From NCBI GenBank assembly GCA_910588655.1, contig CAJUPJ010000007.1, positions 62,001-126,000 on the forward strand: a stretch of 64,000 nucleotides of DNA. The letters run 5' to 3'. Both the position numbers and the translations under genes were made by a program. How positions within the stretch are numbered: position 1 is the stretch's first letter; the number at the start of each line of letters is the position of its first letter. Shown in pieces: positions 1 through 7,017 of this stretch. The DNA is from an uncultured Lachnospiraceae bacterium (GTDB lineage Bacteria; Bacillota; Clostridia; Lachnospirales; Lachnospiraceae). The notes beneath the pieces are model-generated. The model made no database searches, was not told the origin of the DNA, and saw only the letters and a list, made by a program, of their open reading frames with translations.

Positions 1-680
1 TGGATTTTTACCAGGGAATTTTCAGGAGAGTATTTAATGGCATTTTCTAAAATATTAGCAAGTGCTTCAATGCTCCATTTTTTATCTGCATAACACAAAC
101 CGCCTGGCATATCTTTTTCTATGCGTATGTTTTTCTTAAGGGCGGCAAGTTCTGTTTCCTGGCAGGAAATATTAATTATTTCTTCTATTTCTGTCATTTC
201 AGGATGGAGTGTAACCATCTGCTGGCTTGTATAAGAGGATTTAACAAGTTCTTTCATAAAGAAATCCAGTTTTCCAGCCTGTTTATGTATTTTGCTGGCT
301 AAAAGCCTTGTTTCAATATCAAGTTCTTTTTCATATAAAAGACCCGAATAAAGCATAATATTTGCAAGTGGTGTACGTACCTGGTGTGAAATATCAGAAA
401 CCAGTGATTTTATTGCATCCCTTTCACTGGCGGCTTTCTCCTTTCTGTCCTGTGAAATATAAGCAAGCCTTTCTAAGCGTTCGTCTATTGCTGACCAGGC
501 AAGCTCATTATATGATATTTCAAGCGGGGAACCGCCCAGAGCCCTGTCAAGCTTTAAAAGCATGGTTTCAAATATCTGGCTTTCTTTTTTGTTATAAAAA
601 TGTCCTGCCACAAAAGCTGCCAGAAGTGCACCGGATAAAAATACTGCTATTATAATTATTATAAACACCATAAATTCCAT
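1..680 (-). CDS. Sensor histidine kinase, partial (C-terminus off left edge)
   Basis: Membrane sensor kinase that would phosphorylate the adjacent response regulator. The first 226 codons are present: an N-terminal hydrophobic helix at about residues 3-25, a short linker with no sizeable extracellular domain, and the dimerisation box SDISHQVRTPLAN with the phospho-accepting His near residue 99. The ATP-binding domain has just begun (N-box ILENAIKYSP) when the window ends. The start ATG (678-680) shares one base with the regulator's stop codon, so the two genes are translationally coupled. Short-loop kinases of this type usually sit beside FtsX-type ABC exporters that detoxify peptide antibiotics, and the paralogous locus at 20135-25132 has exactly that layout; an ABC pair may therefore lie just outside the window (inference). 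Confidence 0.9.
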   Translation of the reverse strand, partial: MEFMVFIIIIIAVFLSGALLAAFVAGHFYNKKESQIFETMLLKLDRALGGSPLEISYNELAWSAIDERLERLAYISQDRKEKAASERDAIKSLVSDISHQVRTPLANIMLYSGLLYEKELDIETRLLASKIHKQAGKLDFFMKELVKSSYTSQQMVTLHPEMTEIEEIINISCQETELAALKKNIRIEKDMPGGLCYADKKWSIEALANILENAIKYSPENSLVKI

Positions 681-1396
681 TAAAATTTCTCCCATATATA
701 GCCTTTTCCATAGACTGTTTTAATATATCCGGGCTTTGAAGGAACGTCCTCCAGCTTGTCCCGTAAACGGCGGATGCCCACGGAAAGGGCATTGTCTTCA
801 ACATATTCTGTGCCATCGGGCCAGACGCGTTCCAGAAGCAGTTCCCTTGTAAGGATTTGCCCTGCATTGGAAACCAGGGTATATAAAATCCTTTGCTCGG
901 TTTTACTTAATTCTATGGGTTTTCCGTTTTTATAAAAGTCCATTGTATCAAAATGGAAACAGAATGTTTCATTCTGGTATCCTGCTCTCTGGAAATTGTC
1001 ATTGCGCCTTAGCAATGCACGTATTCTTGCACGCAGTACCATAAGGCTGAAAGGTTTTGTAATATAATCATCTGCACCACATTCCAGCCCTATTACAATA
1101 TCCAGTTCCATATCCTTTGCAGTAAGCAGGACAACAGGAACATGGCTGGTTTTGCGGATTTCTTTGCAGAAATCCAGCCCGCTTCCGTCTGGAAGGCTTA
1201 TATCCAGAATAAGAAGGTCAAACTTATTAAAATCAAGGGCTTTCTTTGCTTCCGAAATTGTGTGGCAGCATGTAAAACAGAACTCAGGGCTTTCAAGGGA
1301 CATGCGTATGCCATCAGACAGGTCTTCATCATCCTCTAATATAAGAATGGATTGTTTGATATTAATATTATTAATATTGTTAATACTATTTAACAT
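680..1396 (-). CDS. OmpR-family response regulator
   Basis: DNA-binding response regulator of 238 aa. It has an N-terminal receiver domain (acidic pocket LEDDEDLS, phospho-Asp about D65 in LILDISLPD, KPFS lysine motif) and a C-terminal winged helix (SKTEQRILYTLVSNAGQILTRE, ending TVYGKGYIWEKF). It pairs with the downstream kinase, whose start overlaps this stop. The first dozen codons are an Asn/Ile stretch before the receiver domain proper; no later Met is available, so ATG 1396 is kept, with AGAAAGG upstream. It is clearly related to the regulator at 20135-20797, sharing the (I)TKPFSLMVLRAR segment. Its promoter is duplicated at 3454-3516. Confidence 0.93.
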   Translation of the reverse strand: MLNSINNINNINIKQSILILEDDEDLSDGIRMSLESPEFCFTCCHTISEAKKALDFNKFDLLILDISLPDGSGLDFCKEIRKTSHVPVVLLTAKDMELDIVIGLECGADDYITKPFSLMVLRARIRALLRRNDNFQRAGYQNETFCFHFDTMDFYKNGKPIELSKTEQRILYTLVSNAGQILTRELLLERVWPDGTEYVEDNALSVGIRRLRDKLEDVPSKPGYIKTVYGKGYIWEKF

Positions 1397-1417
1397 TATA
1401 AAAATATGCCTTTCTGG

Positions 1418-1480
1418 TATAGTAAATTACTAAAGCTGCTGTATTGGTAATTATAGCATTATATTTGTAAAAGTAAAGGA
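1418..1480. repeat. 63-bp direct repeat, copy 1 (regulator promoter region)
   Basis: This stretch upstream of the response regulator matches 3454-3516 in the same orientation with only about five differences over 63 bp. It spans the promoter and the start of the 5' untranslated region. With copy 2 it brackets the AbiH/antitoxin island. Confidence 0.85.
1450..1477 (-). promoter_or_regulatory. Sigma-A-type promoter of the left response regulator
   Basis: On the minus strand, TTTACT (1477-1472) and TATAAT (1455-1450) are separated by 16 bp and lie about 55 bp upstream of the regulator start. The same two boxes, also 16 bp apart, recur in the copy at 3454-3516. Read from sequence only. Confidence 0.6.
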
Positions 1481-1656
1481 GAGGGATATTATTTTTGGGC
1501 GGACGCAGGGTTTTTCTTGTCAAACATTTTTTATGTATTTATTTTAGATTTTTATGATAAATATATTTACAATTATATTCTTGTATGGTAATATCAGTCC
1601 AATTTAATTATAGATAAAAATAAATAGCAGCTTAAGGAAGAGGATAAAAATTAAAT

Positions 1657-2937
1657 ATGGATATATTAGTATTAGGAAATGGATTTGACTTGGCACATGG
1701 ACTGCCAACTGGTTATATTAATTTTTTGGAATTTTGCGAAAGGGTAATGCCAATATATAAAGAAGAAGGAAAACCGGTTATTAATTATTACACGGAAGTA
1801 TTAGAGGGTTGGGAAATTAATAATGAAATAAAAGATTATCTGGATGAAGCATTTAAAAGCAGAAAGAGAAATAGTAAAATGGAATACCAGACAAAATATC
1901 CAGGTTTAGATGAATTATTTTCGCTTATTGATAATAATATATGGTTTTATTATTTTATCCAGTGTGACAGGCATGGCAAAGAAAACTGGGTAGATTTTGA
2001 GAGTGAAATATCTAATGTAATAAAGTCAATAACCGAAGCAATGGAAAAATATAATATTTCATTATATAAAACAGTATACAATTTCAGAGATGGAAATTCA
2101 TATGAACTTCCCATTAAATATGAAATAATTTTAGATATAATTGAGGAATGTAAAGAAATTAAATTGTTAGGGAATGTTACTTATTTAGAGATAAAAGACT
2201 ATTTACTGGATGATTTGAACCGTCTGACACGCGCATTGGAAATATATTTAACAGAGGTTATTGGCAAGGTTAAAATAGAAAAAATGTCTTCTGACATAAT
2301 TGATATAGTTAGTCCTTCTATCAAAGTTCTAAATTTTAATTATACTAATACTTACATTAAAGAATACTATTACAATGAAATAAATATTGATTATATTCAT
2401 GGAAAAGCAAGGAAAGATAATACAGTAGAAGATAATAATATGGTTCTTGGTATAGATGAATATCTTCCAGAAGATAGAAGAAATAAGGATACAGAATTTA
2501 TTAATTTTAAGAAATATTACCAAAGGATTTATAAAGGGACAGGGTGTAAATACAAAGAGTGGGTAAGTGTAATACATGAGGATTTTCAAGAATATAAAAT
2601 GGAATTAGAAAGGATTAATATGTATAAAGATAATATATTTCCTATGAAACAGCGGGCAAAAGAAATAAAAAATAATTATCTGAATAAACATAATCTTTAT
2701 ATTTTTGGACATTCACTTGATATTACTGATAAGGATATTCTCAGGGATTTAATATTAAATGATAATGTACATACAACTATATTTTACCATAGTAAAGAAG
2801 AACTGGGAAGGAAAATTGCAAACCTTGTTAAGGTAATAGGGCAGGATGAATTAATAAAAAGAACCAGTGGGGGAAACAGACCTGTTATGGAGTTTGTGCC
2901 ACAAAGTGATATGAAAATTAAAGCGGAGATTAGTTAA
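1657..2937 (+). CDS. abiH: AbiH-family phage abortive-infection protein
   Basis: A 426-aa protein with the signature opening ILVLGNGFDLAHGLPT followed by a Tyr/Phe-rich FLEF segment, as in the AbiH family. AbiH proteins are known from lactococcal abortive infection, where infected cells die before phage release; the biochemical activity is unsettled. Further family-like segments are KVLNFNYTNTYIKEY with a following DYIHGKA near the middle and LYIFGHSLDITDKDIL near the C-terminus. No membrane helix or signal peptide is seen. The gene is distinctly more AT-rich than its neighbours, with many ATA and AAT codons, which suggests horizontal acquisition. A Phd/YefM-type antitoxin gene follows 42 bp downstream, and the pair lies between direct repeats 1418-1480 and 3454-3516. 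Confidence 0.85.
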   Translation: MDILVLGNGFDLAHGLPTGYINFLEFCERVMPIYKEEGKPVINYYTEVLEGWEINNEIKDYLDEAFKSRKRNSKMEYQTKYPGLDELFSLIDNNIWFYYFIQCDRHGKENWVDFESEISNVIKSITEAMEKYNISLYKTVYNFRDGNSYELPIKYEIILDIIEECKEIKLLGNVTYLEIKDYLLDDLNRLTRALEIYLTEVIGKVKIEKMSSDIIDIVSPSIKVLNFNYTNTYIKEYYYNEINIDYIHGKARKDNTVEDNNMVLGIDEYLPEDRRNKDTEFINFKKYYQRIYKGTGCKYKEWVSVIHEDFQEYKMELERINMYKDNIFPMKQRAKEIKNNYLNKHNLYIFGHSLDITDKDILRDLILNDNVHTTIFYHSKEELGRKIANLVKVIGQDELIKRTSGGNRPVMEFVPQSDMKIKAEIS

Positions 2938-2979
2938 GGTTTTTCTGGATAAAGGAATTATAGCCTGGAGGTGGTTTTT

Positions 2980-3195
2980 ATGTCAGTTACAATAGCAGAA
3001 TTTAAGCATAATTTAGGAAAGTATCTGATGTTATCTGAAACGGAAGATATTTTTATTACAAAAAATGGTAAAATAATAGCAAAACTTACAAATCCATATA
3101 TGGACAGAGTCCAGACTGCAAAATCTTTATTTGGAATTCTTCCAAAAGATGCAGGTATAGAAAAAACAAAAAATGAAAGGCTTGGCAAAAAATAA
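2980..3195 (+). CDS. Phd/YefM-type antitoxin
   Basis: A 71-aa protein beginning MSVTIAEFKHNLGKYL, the N-terminal fold of Phd/YefM antitoxins, followed by the typical strand DIFITKNGKIIAKLTNP. The C-terminal tail (about residues 40-71) is charged and would be the toxin-wrapping part. The start is taken at ATG 2980 because the GGAGG at 2967-2971 is well spaced for it; the in-frame GTG at 2971 overlaps that ribosome site. Family members repress their own operon and neutralise a toxin encoded immediately downstream. Here the downstream gene begins one base after the stop but ends after 14 codons, so this looks like an orphan antitoxin. Confidence 0.82.
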   Translation: MSVTIAEFKHNLGKYLMLSETEDIFITKNGKIIAKLTNPYMDRVQTAKSLFGILPKDAGIEKTKNERLGKK

Positions 3196-3240
3196 ATGAA
3201 AGTCCTAATTGATATAAATTTAATTATAGTAGAATGGTAG
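3196..3240 (+). pseudogene. Remnant of a PIN-domain toxin gene
   Basis: ATG 3196 directly follows the antitoxin stop and encodes MKVLIDINLIIVEW before a TAG. PIN-domain (VapC-type) toxins characteristically open MKVLIDTNVIL, the Asp being the first metal ligand of the RNase site. Position right after a Phd-type antitoxin is exactly where the toxin should be. Nothing PIN-like follows; sequence switches to an AraC-like remnant on the other strand, so the toxin was cut by a deletion or recombination. Confidence 0.6.
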
Positions 3241-3370
3241 TAGCTTGGAGAAATGCCAGTATTCTTTTTAAATACTTTACTGGAATAATTTCCATTGCTG
3301 AATCCAGGTGAAAATGCAATGTTATCCAGAGTGCGGTCTGTTTCAGTTAACAGGCGTTTTGTTTCTTTTT
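3240..3370 (-). pseudogene. Remnant of an AraC-family regulator C-terminus
   Basis: Read on the minus strand the segment encodes KRLLTETDRTLDNIAFSPGF, then SNGNYSSKVFKKNTGISPS, matching the last helix-turn-helix of AraC/XylS proteins (LL..T...I.eIA...GF.d..YFsrvFKk..G.sPseYR). Just upstream an RLFKK stretch lies in a different frame, fitting a deletion or frameshift within the double helix-turn-helix. No start codon or upstream domain remains. Confidence 0.65.
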
Positions 3371-3414
3371 AAACAGACGTGACAGATATAAGCAGAATGG
3401 GCAAAGAAATAATT

Positions 3415-3516
3415 GTAACCATCTGCTGCTTGTATATAAGATGATTTTACAAGTATAGTAAATTACTAAAGCTGCTGTATAGGCAATTATAACATTATAT
3501 TTGTATAAGTAAAAGA
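3415..3516 (-). pseudogene. Deletion relic of a second regulator-kinase pair; includes repeat copy 2
   Basis: Positions 3454-3516 repeat the promoter region 1418-1480, and 3415-3453 repeat an internal piece of the kinase gene (211-248) with a few indels. In the intact locus these two pieces are about 1.2 kb apart; here they abut. The relic is therefore what remains after deletion of the whole regulator gene and most of the kinase. The TTTACT-16-TATAAT promoter boxes survive on the minus strand. The rest of 3517-3578 shows only AT-rich sequence. Confidence 0.7.
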
Positions 3517-3578
3517 AATTTACTGTTATACTAATGCCAGATATATAAAAAATTATTATGTGGAAAATTATTTAAATA

Positions 3579-3608
3579 TTGCCTATCTCTATATAATTAT
3601 GATATAAT
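3579..3608 (+). promoter_or_regulatory. Promoter of the chemotaxis-type transducer
   Basis: TTGCCT and a perfect TATAAT are separated by 18 bp, about 57 bp upstream of the start codon at 3666. Confidence 0.55.
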
Positions 3609-3665
3609 CCAGATGGCTGTACAAGAAAATTGTAATATTTATATAATTACAGGAGAGTTATAATT

Positions 3666-5189
3666 ATGAAAGAATACAGGGAAAGAACAGGGGATTCTGG
3701 CAATGCTGCTTACCAGGATGAGGAACTTATCCATATAAACCGTCTGGCATTAATTGTTGTATCTGTTATATCCGTCTTTCTTTTTGGCGGATATTTAAAG
3801 GATGCGGCTGACGGTAATATAACGTGGGGATTTGCAGTTTTAGTTGCATCAATATCTGCATTTATATGTATTGCAAATAACATAATTTATTTTATAAATA
3901 AGAAAAGCAATGCTCTTAAACATTCAATTGTTATAGAATATGCAGTATTATATTTAGTGGCCATGCTGGGTGCAAAGAATGACCTGGTGTTTATTATTGC
4001 TGTACCATTAACCGGGGTTATAATGCTGTATTTTGATTTAAAGTTTATGGTATCAACAAGTATAGGTGTATTTTTAATAAATATTATATATGTCTGTTTC
4101 CGCCTTTATAAAGGAACAATGCCTTCTGGTCTGCCAATCAGCCTTTCTACTATATTATTACAGGTTGCAGGCATGGCAGTATACTTAGTGGCGATGTGCC
4201 AGGCAACATTGATTTCCAATAAGATTAATGTAAGGAAACTTAAACAGATTGCCGGACAGAAAGAACAAAGTGAAAAGCTTCTCAGTGATGTTCTTGGGAT
4301 TGCAACTGTTATCAGGGAAAATTCTGTTTCAGCAAGTGAAAAAATTTCATCTTTAAGAGATGCAACATTAAAAACTTCTGATTCATTGGAAGAAATTTCA
4401 AAAGGAAATTCATTAAATGCAGAAAGTATTGAAAAACAGACACTGATGACAGGTAATATCCAGGAAAAGATTATAAATACAAAGAACATTTCTGATGAGA
4501 TGGTTAAAAATGCGCAAAACAGTCTTGAGGCAGTAAAGGAAGGACAGCAGTCTATGAAAGAGCTGCTTTTGCAGGCAGAATTTATTGAACAATCAAACCA
4601 TCAGGCGGCTGGACTTATGCAGATATTATCTGAAAATGCTAAAAAAGTTGGAAGTATTACAGAGGAAATATTCTCTATTTCCAGCCAGACGAATATGCTT
4701 GCCCTGAATGCTTCTATAGAGAGTGCAAGGGCTGGTGAGGCTGGACGTGGTTTTGCAGTTGTGGCAGAACAGATACGTGTGCTTGCAGAGCAGACAAGGA
4801 AACTTACAGAAAATATCAGAAGCATTGTTGGGGAATTGGAAGAAAATACTAATGAAACATTAGGGAGTGTTTCAAAAATGCTTGATGCATCAGCAGAAGA
4901 GAAGAAAAATATTGGGATTGCTGGTGAAAATTTTTCAAATATACATACTGTTGTAACCATGCTGGGAGATAATGTAAAGGTTATTGGGAATAGTATTGAT
5001 GATATTTATTCTGCAAATAACCAGATTGTTGATAGTATCAGCCAGATATCGGCAGTAAGTGAAGAGGTTGCTGCAAATACCCTGGAGGCTGGCAGCATTG
5101 GCAAGACAAGTAGTGAAGAAGCTGGACAGGCGGCAGAATTTATGGAAAAACTGCTTGATGTGGCACAGAAGCTGGACGGTTATCTGTAA
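3666..5189 (+). CDS. Methyl-accepting chemotaxis-type transducer with multi-helix membrane domain
   Basis: 507 aa. Residues about 25-185 contain roughly six hydrophobic helices (for example ALIVVSVISVFLFGGYL and AVLYLVAM) instead of the usual periplasmic ligand domain. Residues about 220-505 form a long coiled-coil signalling domain with the conserved hairpin tip, readable as SSQTNMLALNASIESARAGE followed by GRGFAVVAEQIRVLAEQT, which contacts CheA/CheW in known receptors. A direct membrane or redox/energy cue is possible, but no ligand pocket can be read. AGGAGAG precedes ATG 3666 and a strong terminator follows, so it is monocistronic. No che genes lie in the window. Confidence 0.9.
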   Translation: MKEYRERTGDSGNAAYQDEELIHINRLALIVVSVISVFLFGGYLKDAADGNITWGFAVLVASISAFICIANNIIYFINKKSNALKHSIVIEYAVLYLVAMLGAKNDLVFIIAVPLTGVIMLYFDLKFMVSTSIGVFLINIIYVCFRLYKGTMPSGLPISLSTILLQVAGMAVYLVAMCQATLISNKINVRKLKQIAGQKEQSEKLLSDVLGIATVIRENSVSASEKISSLRDATLKTSDSLEEISKGNSLNAESIEKQTLMTGNIQEKIINTKNISDEMVKNAQNSLEAVKEGQQSMKELLLQAEFIEQSNHQAAGLMQILSENAKKVGSITEEIFSISSQTNMLALNASIESARAGEAGRGFAVVAEQIRVLAEQTRKLTENIRSIVGELEENTNETLGSVSKMLDASAEEKKNIGIAGENFSNIHTVVTMLGDNVKVIGNSIDDIYSANNQIVDSISQISAVSEEVAANTLEAGSIGKTSSEEAGQAAEFMEKLLDVAQKLDGYL

Positions 5190-5226
5190 AGCATTAAGCG
5201 TGGGTGCTGGATTTATATAGCTTAAA

Positions 5227-5270
5227 AATCCCCTCTGTTATGTATGGAAAACAGAGGGGATTAATTTTTT
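5227..5270 (+). terminator. Intrinsic terminator after the transducer gene
   Basis: A 13-bp perfect stem (5227-5239 with 5250-5262, arms AATCCCCTCTGTT and complement) is followed by TTTTTT. The A-rich left flank could also let it stop the convergent gene ending at 5298. Confidence 0.85.
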
Positions 5271-5297
5271 ATATACTGGTATGTCTTATGCTTCCGT

Positions 5298-5888
5298 TTA
5301 ACGCCTGAACTTACCTTTTATTGATGGAATAATGGCAACCAGTGTAAGTCCATATCCAATTAGTAAGTCATGTAAATATGCTTCATTAAATTCACTTAAA
5401 AGCTCACGGAATTCAGAAATAGACTTGTATGCACTGGAGAAACTGACGCCGTCCATTTCCTGCATAATGCTTATTGCAACAGAAATATTATGTGCAAAAT
5501 AAACAGCAATTAAAACAAGTACAATGCATATTATTGCTCCAGCTAAATTCATCCTTCCCCCAAGCAGTTCAAATCCTTTAAAAGCACAAATCATCATTAC
5601 AAAACCTGCAATTCCAGCAATAATGCCTAACTGGTATATAACAACCCAGAGTACGACACCAATAAGAACACCAACAAATGCACCTGCAATGCCTGTTACA
5701 ATATTAACTGGTTTTTCTGCCAGCCCTCCCTGGTTTGGATATGTATTGGCGGCGCCTGCCATATTTTGTGATGAAGAGCTTGTCTGGGCAGAAGACTGTC
5801 CCCATGCAGCATTATTATCTGTACTGCTGGAAGAATGCCATTCACCATCCTGGTCTGGCTTGTTCTGTCCATTTAAATCATTTTCCAT
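5298..5888 (-). CDS. Membrane protein with Ser/Asn/Gln-rich N-terminus, function unknown
   Basis: 196 aa. Residues 1-55 are a hydrophilic Ser/Asn/Gln/Gly-rich tail with no Cys or signal peptide, and about residues 60-190 hold four hydrophobic helices, including a Gly-rich pair (IVTGIAGAFVGVLIGVVLW, then IIAGIAGFVMMICAF). The C-terminus ends in basic residues (IKGKFRR), suggesting a cytoplasmic end. The family was not recognised; low-complexity tail plus four helices is common among Clostridia small membrane proteins of unknown role. AGGAGG lies 7 bp upstream of ATG 5888. It is a single gene convergent with the transducer. Confidence 0.8.
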   Translation of the reverse strand: MENDLNGQNKPDQDGEWHSSSSTDNNAAWGQSSAQTSSSSQNMAGAANTYPNQGGLAEKPVNIVTGIAGAFVGVLIGVVLWVVIYQLGIIAGIAGFVMMICAFKGFELLGGRMNLAGAIICIVLVLIAVYFAHNISVAISIMQEMDGVSFSSAYKSISEFRELLSEFNEAYLHDLLIGYGLTLVAIIPSIKGKFRR

Positions 5889-6094
5889 TTGTTACCTCCT
5901 TCTTTTGTCATGTAAATCTGCCTGTACAGGCAAGACTTGCCAGTTGCGTAAATTATTATACCATTAAAGTATTATATATGGAAGTATTTTTAAACTAAAT
6001 TAATGTTTATTTGGCAAAATTTATCATAATATGCTGGATATGGCGTAATTTACAATTATCCTGTTCTACACATTTTACACAGGTACAGGGGATA

Positions 6095-6122
6095 TTTACA
6101 TTTTCCCATTATATGTTATAAT
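6095..6122 (+). promoter_or_regulatory. Promoter of rsmE
   Basis: TTTACA and TATAAT with a 16-bp spacer, 55 bp upstream of the start at 6177. Confidence 0.5.
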
Positions 6123-6176
6123 ATTACAACATTTATTATTTGCATTATTTGCCTGATGGGCAGACTGGAGATTATT

Positions 6177-6914
6177 ATGTACCGTTTTTATATAGACCAG
6201 GGTAATATTTATGACAGGAATATCCATATTACAGGAACTGATGTAAACCATATTAAAAATGTCCTGCGCCTTGAAAAAGGGGACTGGGTTATTGCATGTG
6301 ATGGCATGGGAGTGGATTATATTTCAAGGATTGAGGATATGGACAGTGCCTGCATTAAGCTTGAAATCTGCAAGATACAGGAGTCTGGTACAGAACTTGG
6401 GACAAGGCTTGTACTGTTCCAGGGAATTCCTAAAGGTGATAAAATGGAGTTTATTGTCCAGAAATCTGTTGAGCTTGGGGTGTCTTTAATTGTGCCGGTT
6501 TTTATGAAAAGGTGTGTTGTAAAGCTGGATAATGGGAAGGCACTAAGAAAACAGGAGCGCTGGCAGAAGGTGGCAGAAGCCGCTGCTAAACAGTCAGGAA
6601 GGGGCATTGTACCAGAGGTAAATATCCCTGTAACATTAAAAGAGGCATTTGACATAGCGGCGGGCTTGGAGTACAATATTATACCATATGAGTTACAGGA
6701 CGGAATGGGAAGGTCAAGGGAAATTATAAAAGAGGCATGTGGTAAGAAAAGTGCAGGTATTTTTATAGGACCGGAAGGCGGATTTGAAAAGGAAGAAGTA
6801 CAAGAAGCTGTAAACAGGGGTATTAAGCCAGTCTCCCTTGGAAAGAGGATTTTACGCACAGAAACAGCAGGAATGGCAGTTTTATCTATAATGATGTTCC
6901 AGATGCAGGAATAA
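6177..6914 (+). CDS. rsmE: 16S rRNA m3U1498 methyltransferase RsmE
   Basis: 245-aa SPOUT-class methyltransferase that methylates N3 of U1498 in 16S rRNA using S-adenosylmethionine. The N-terminal PUA-like part starts MYRFYIDQ and contains HIKNVLRLEKGD. The C-terminal knot has the family hallmarks GPEGGFEKEEV and LGKRILRTETA, which bind the cofactor. The start is ATG 6177, preceded by CTGGAG; an upstream in-frame ATG at 6156 lacks a ribosome site. In many Firmicutes rsmE follows prmA; here it stands alone and is followed, 103 bp later, by the desulfurase-thiI pair. Confidence 0.95.
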   Translation: MYRFYIDQGNIYDRNIHITGTDVNHIKNVLRLEKGDWVIACDGMGVDYISRIEDMDSACIKLEICKIQESGTELGTRLVLFQGIPKGDKMEFIVQKSVELGVSLIVPVFMKRCVVKLDNGKALRKQERWQKVAEAAAKQSGRGIVPEVNIPVTLKEAFDIAAGLEYNIIPYELQDGMGRSREIIKEACGKKSAGIFIGPEGGFEKEEVQEAVNRGIKPVSLGKRILRTETAGMAVLSIMMFQMQE

Positions 6915-7017
6915 CAGGTATAGATAAATGATAAATAACTATTAAGAAGAAACCAGGGTGTGTTACTGACCTGCCTGTGGCTGGTTAATATTGGAATATT
7001 GAATGGAGATATTTTTT

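Noticed and set aside
1418..3516. The 63-bp direct repeats as phage or integrative-element attachment sites
   Set aside because: No integrase or tRNA gene is present, and copy 2 is adjacent to a kinase fragment, which is better explained by duplication and deletion.
5524..5998. Plus-strand frames of 87-147 codons opposite the Ser/Asn-rich membrane protein
   Set aside because: Antisense shadows lacking ribosome sites; the minus-strand frame has a clear AGGAGG and membrane helices.
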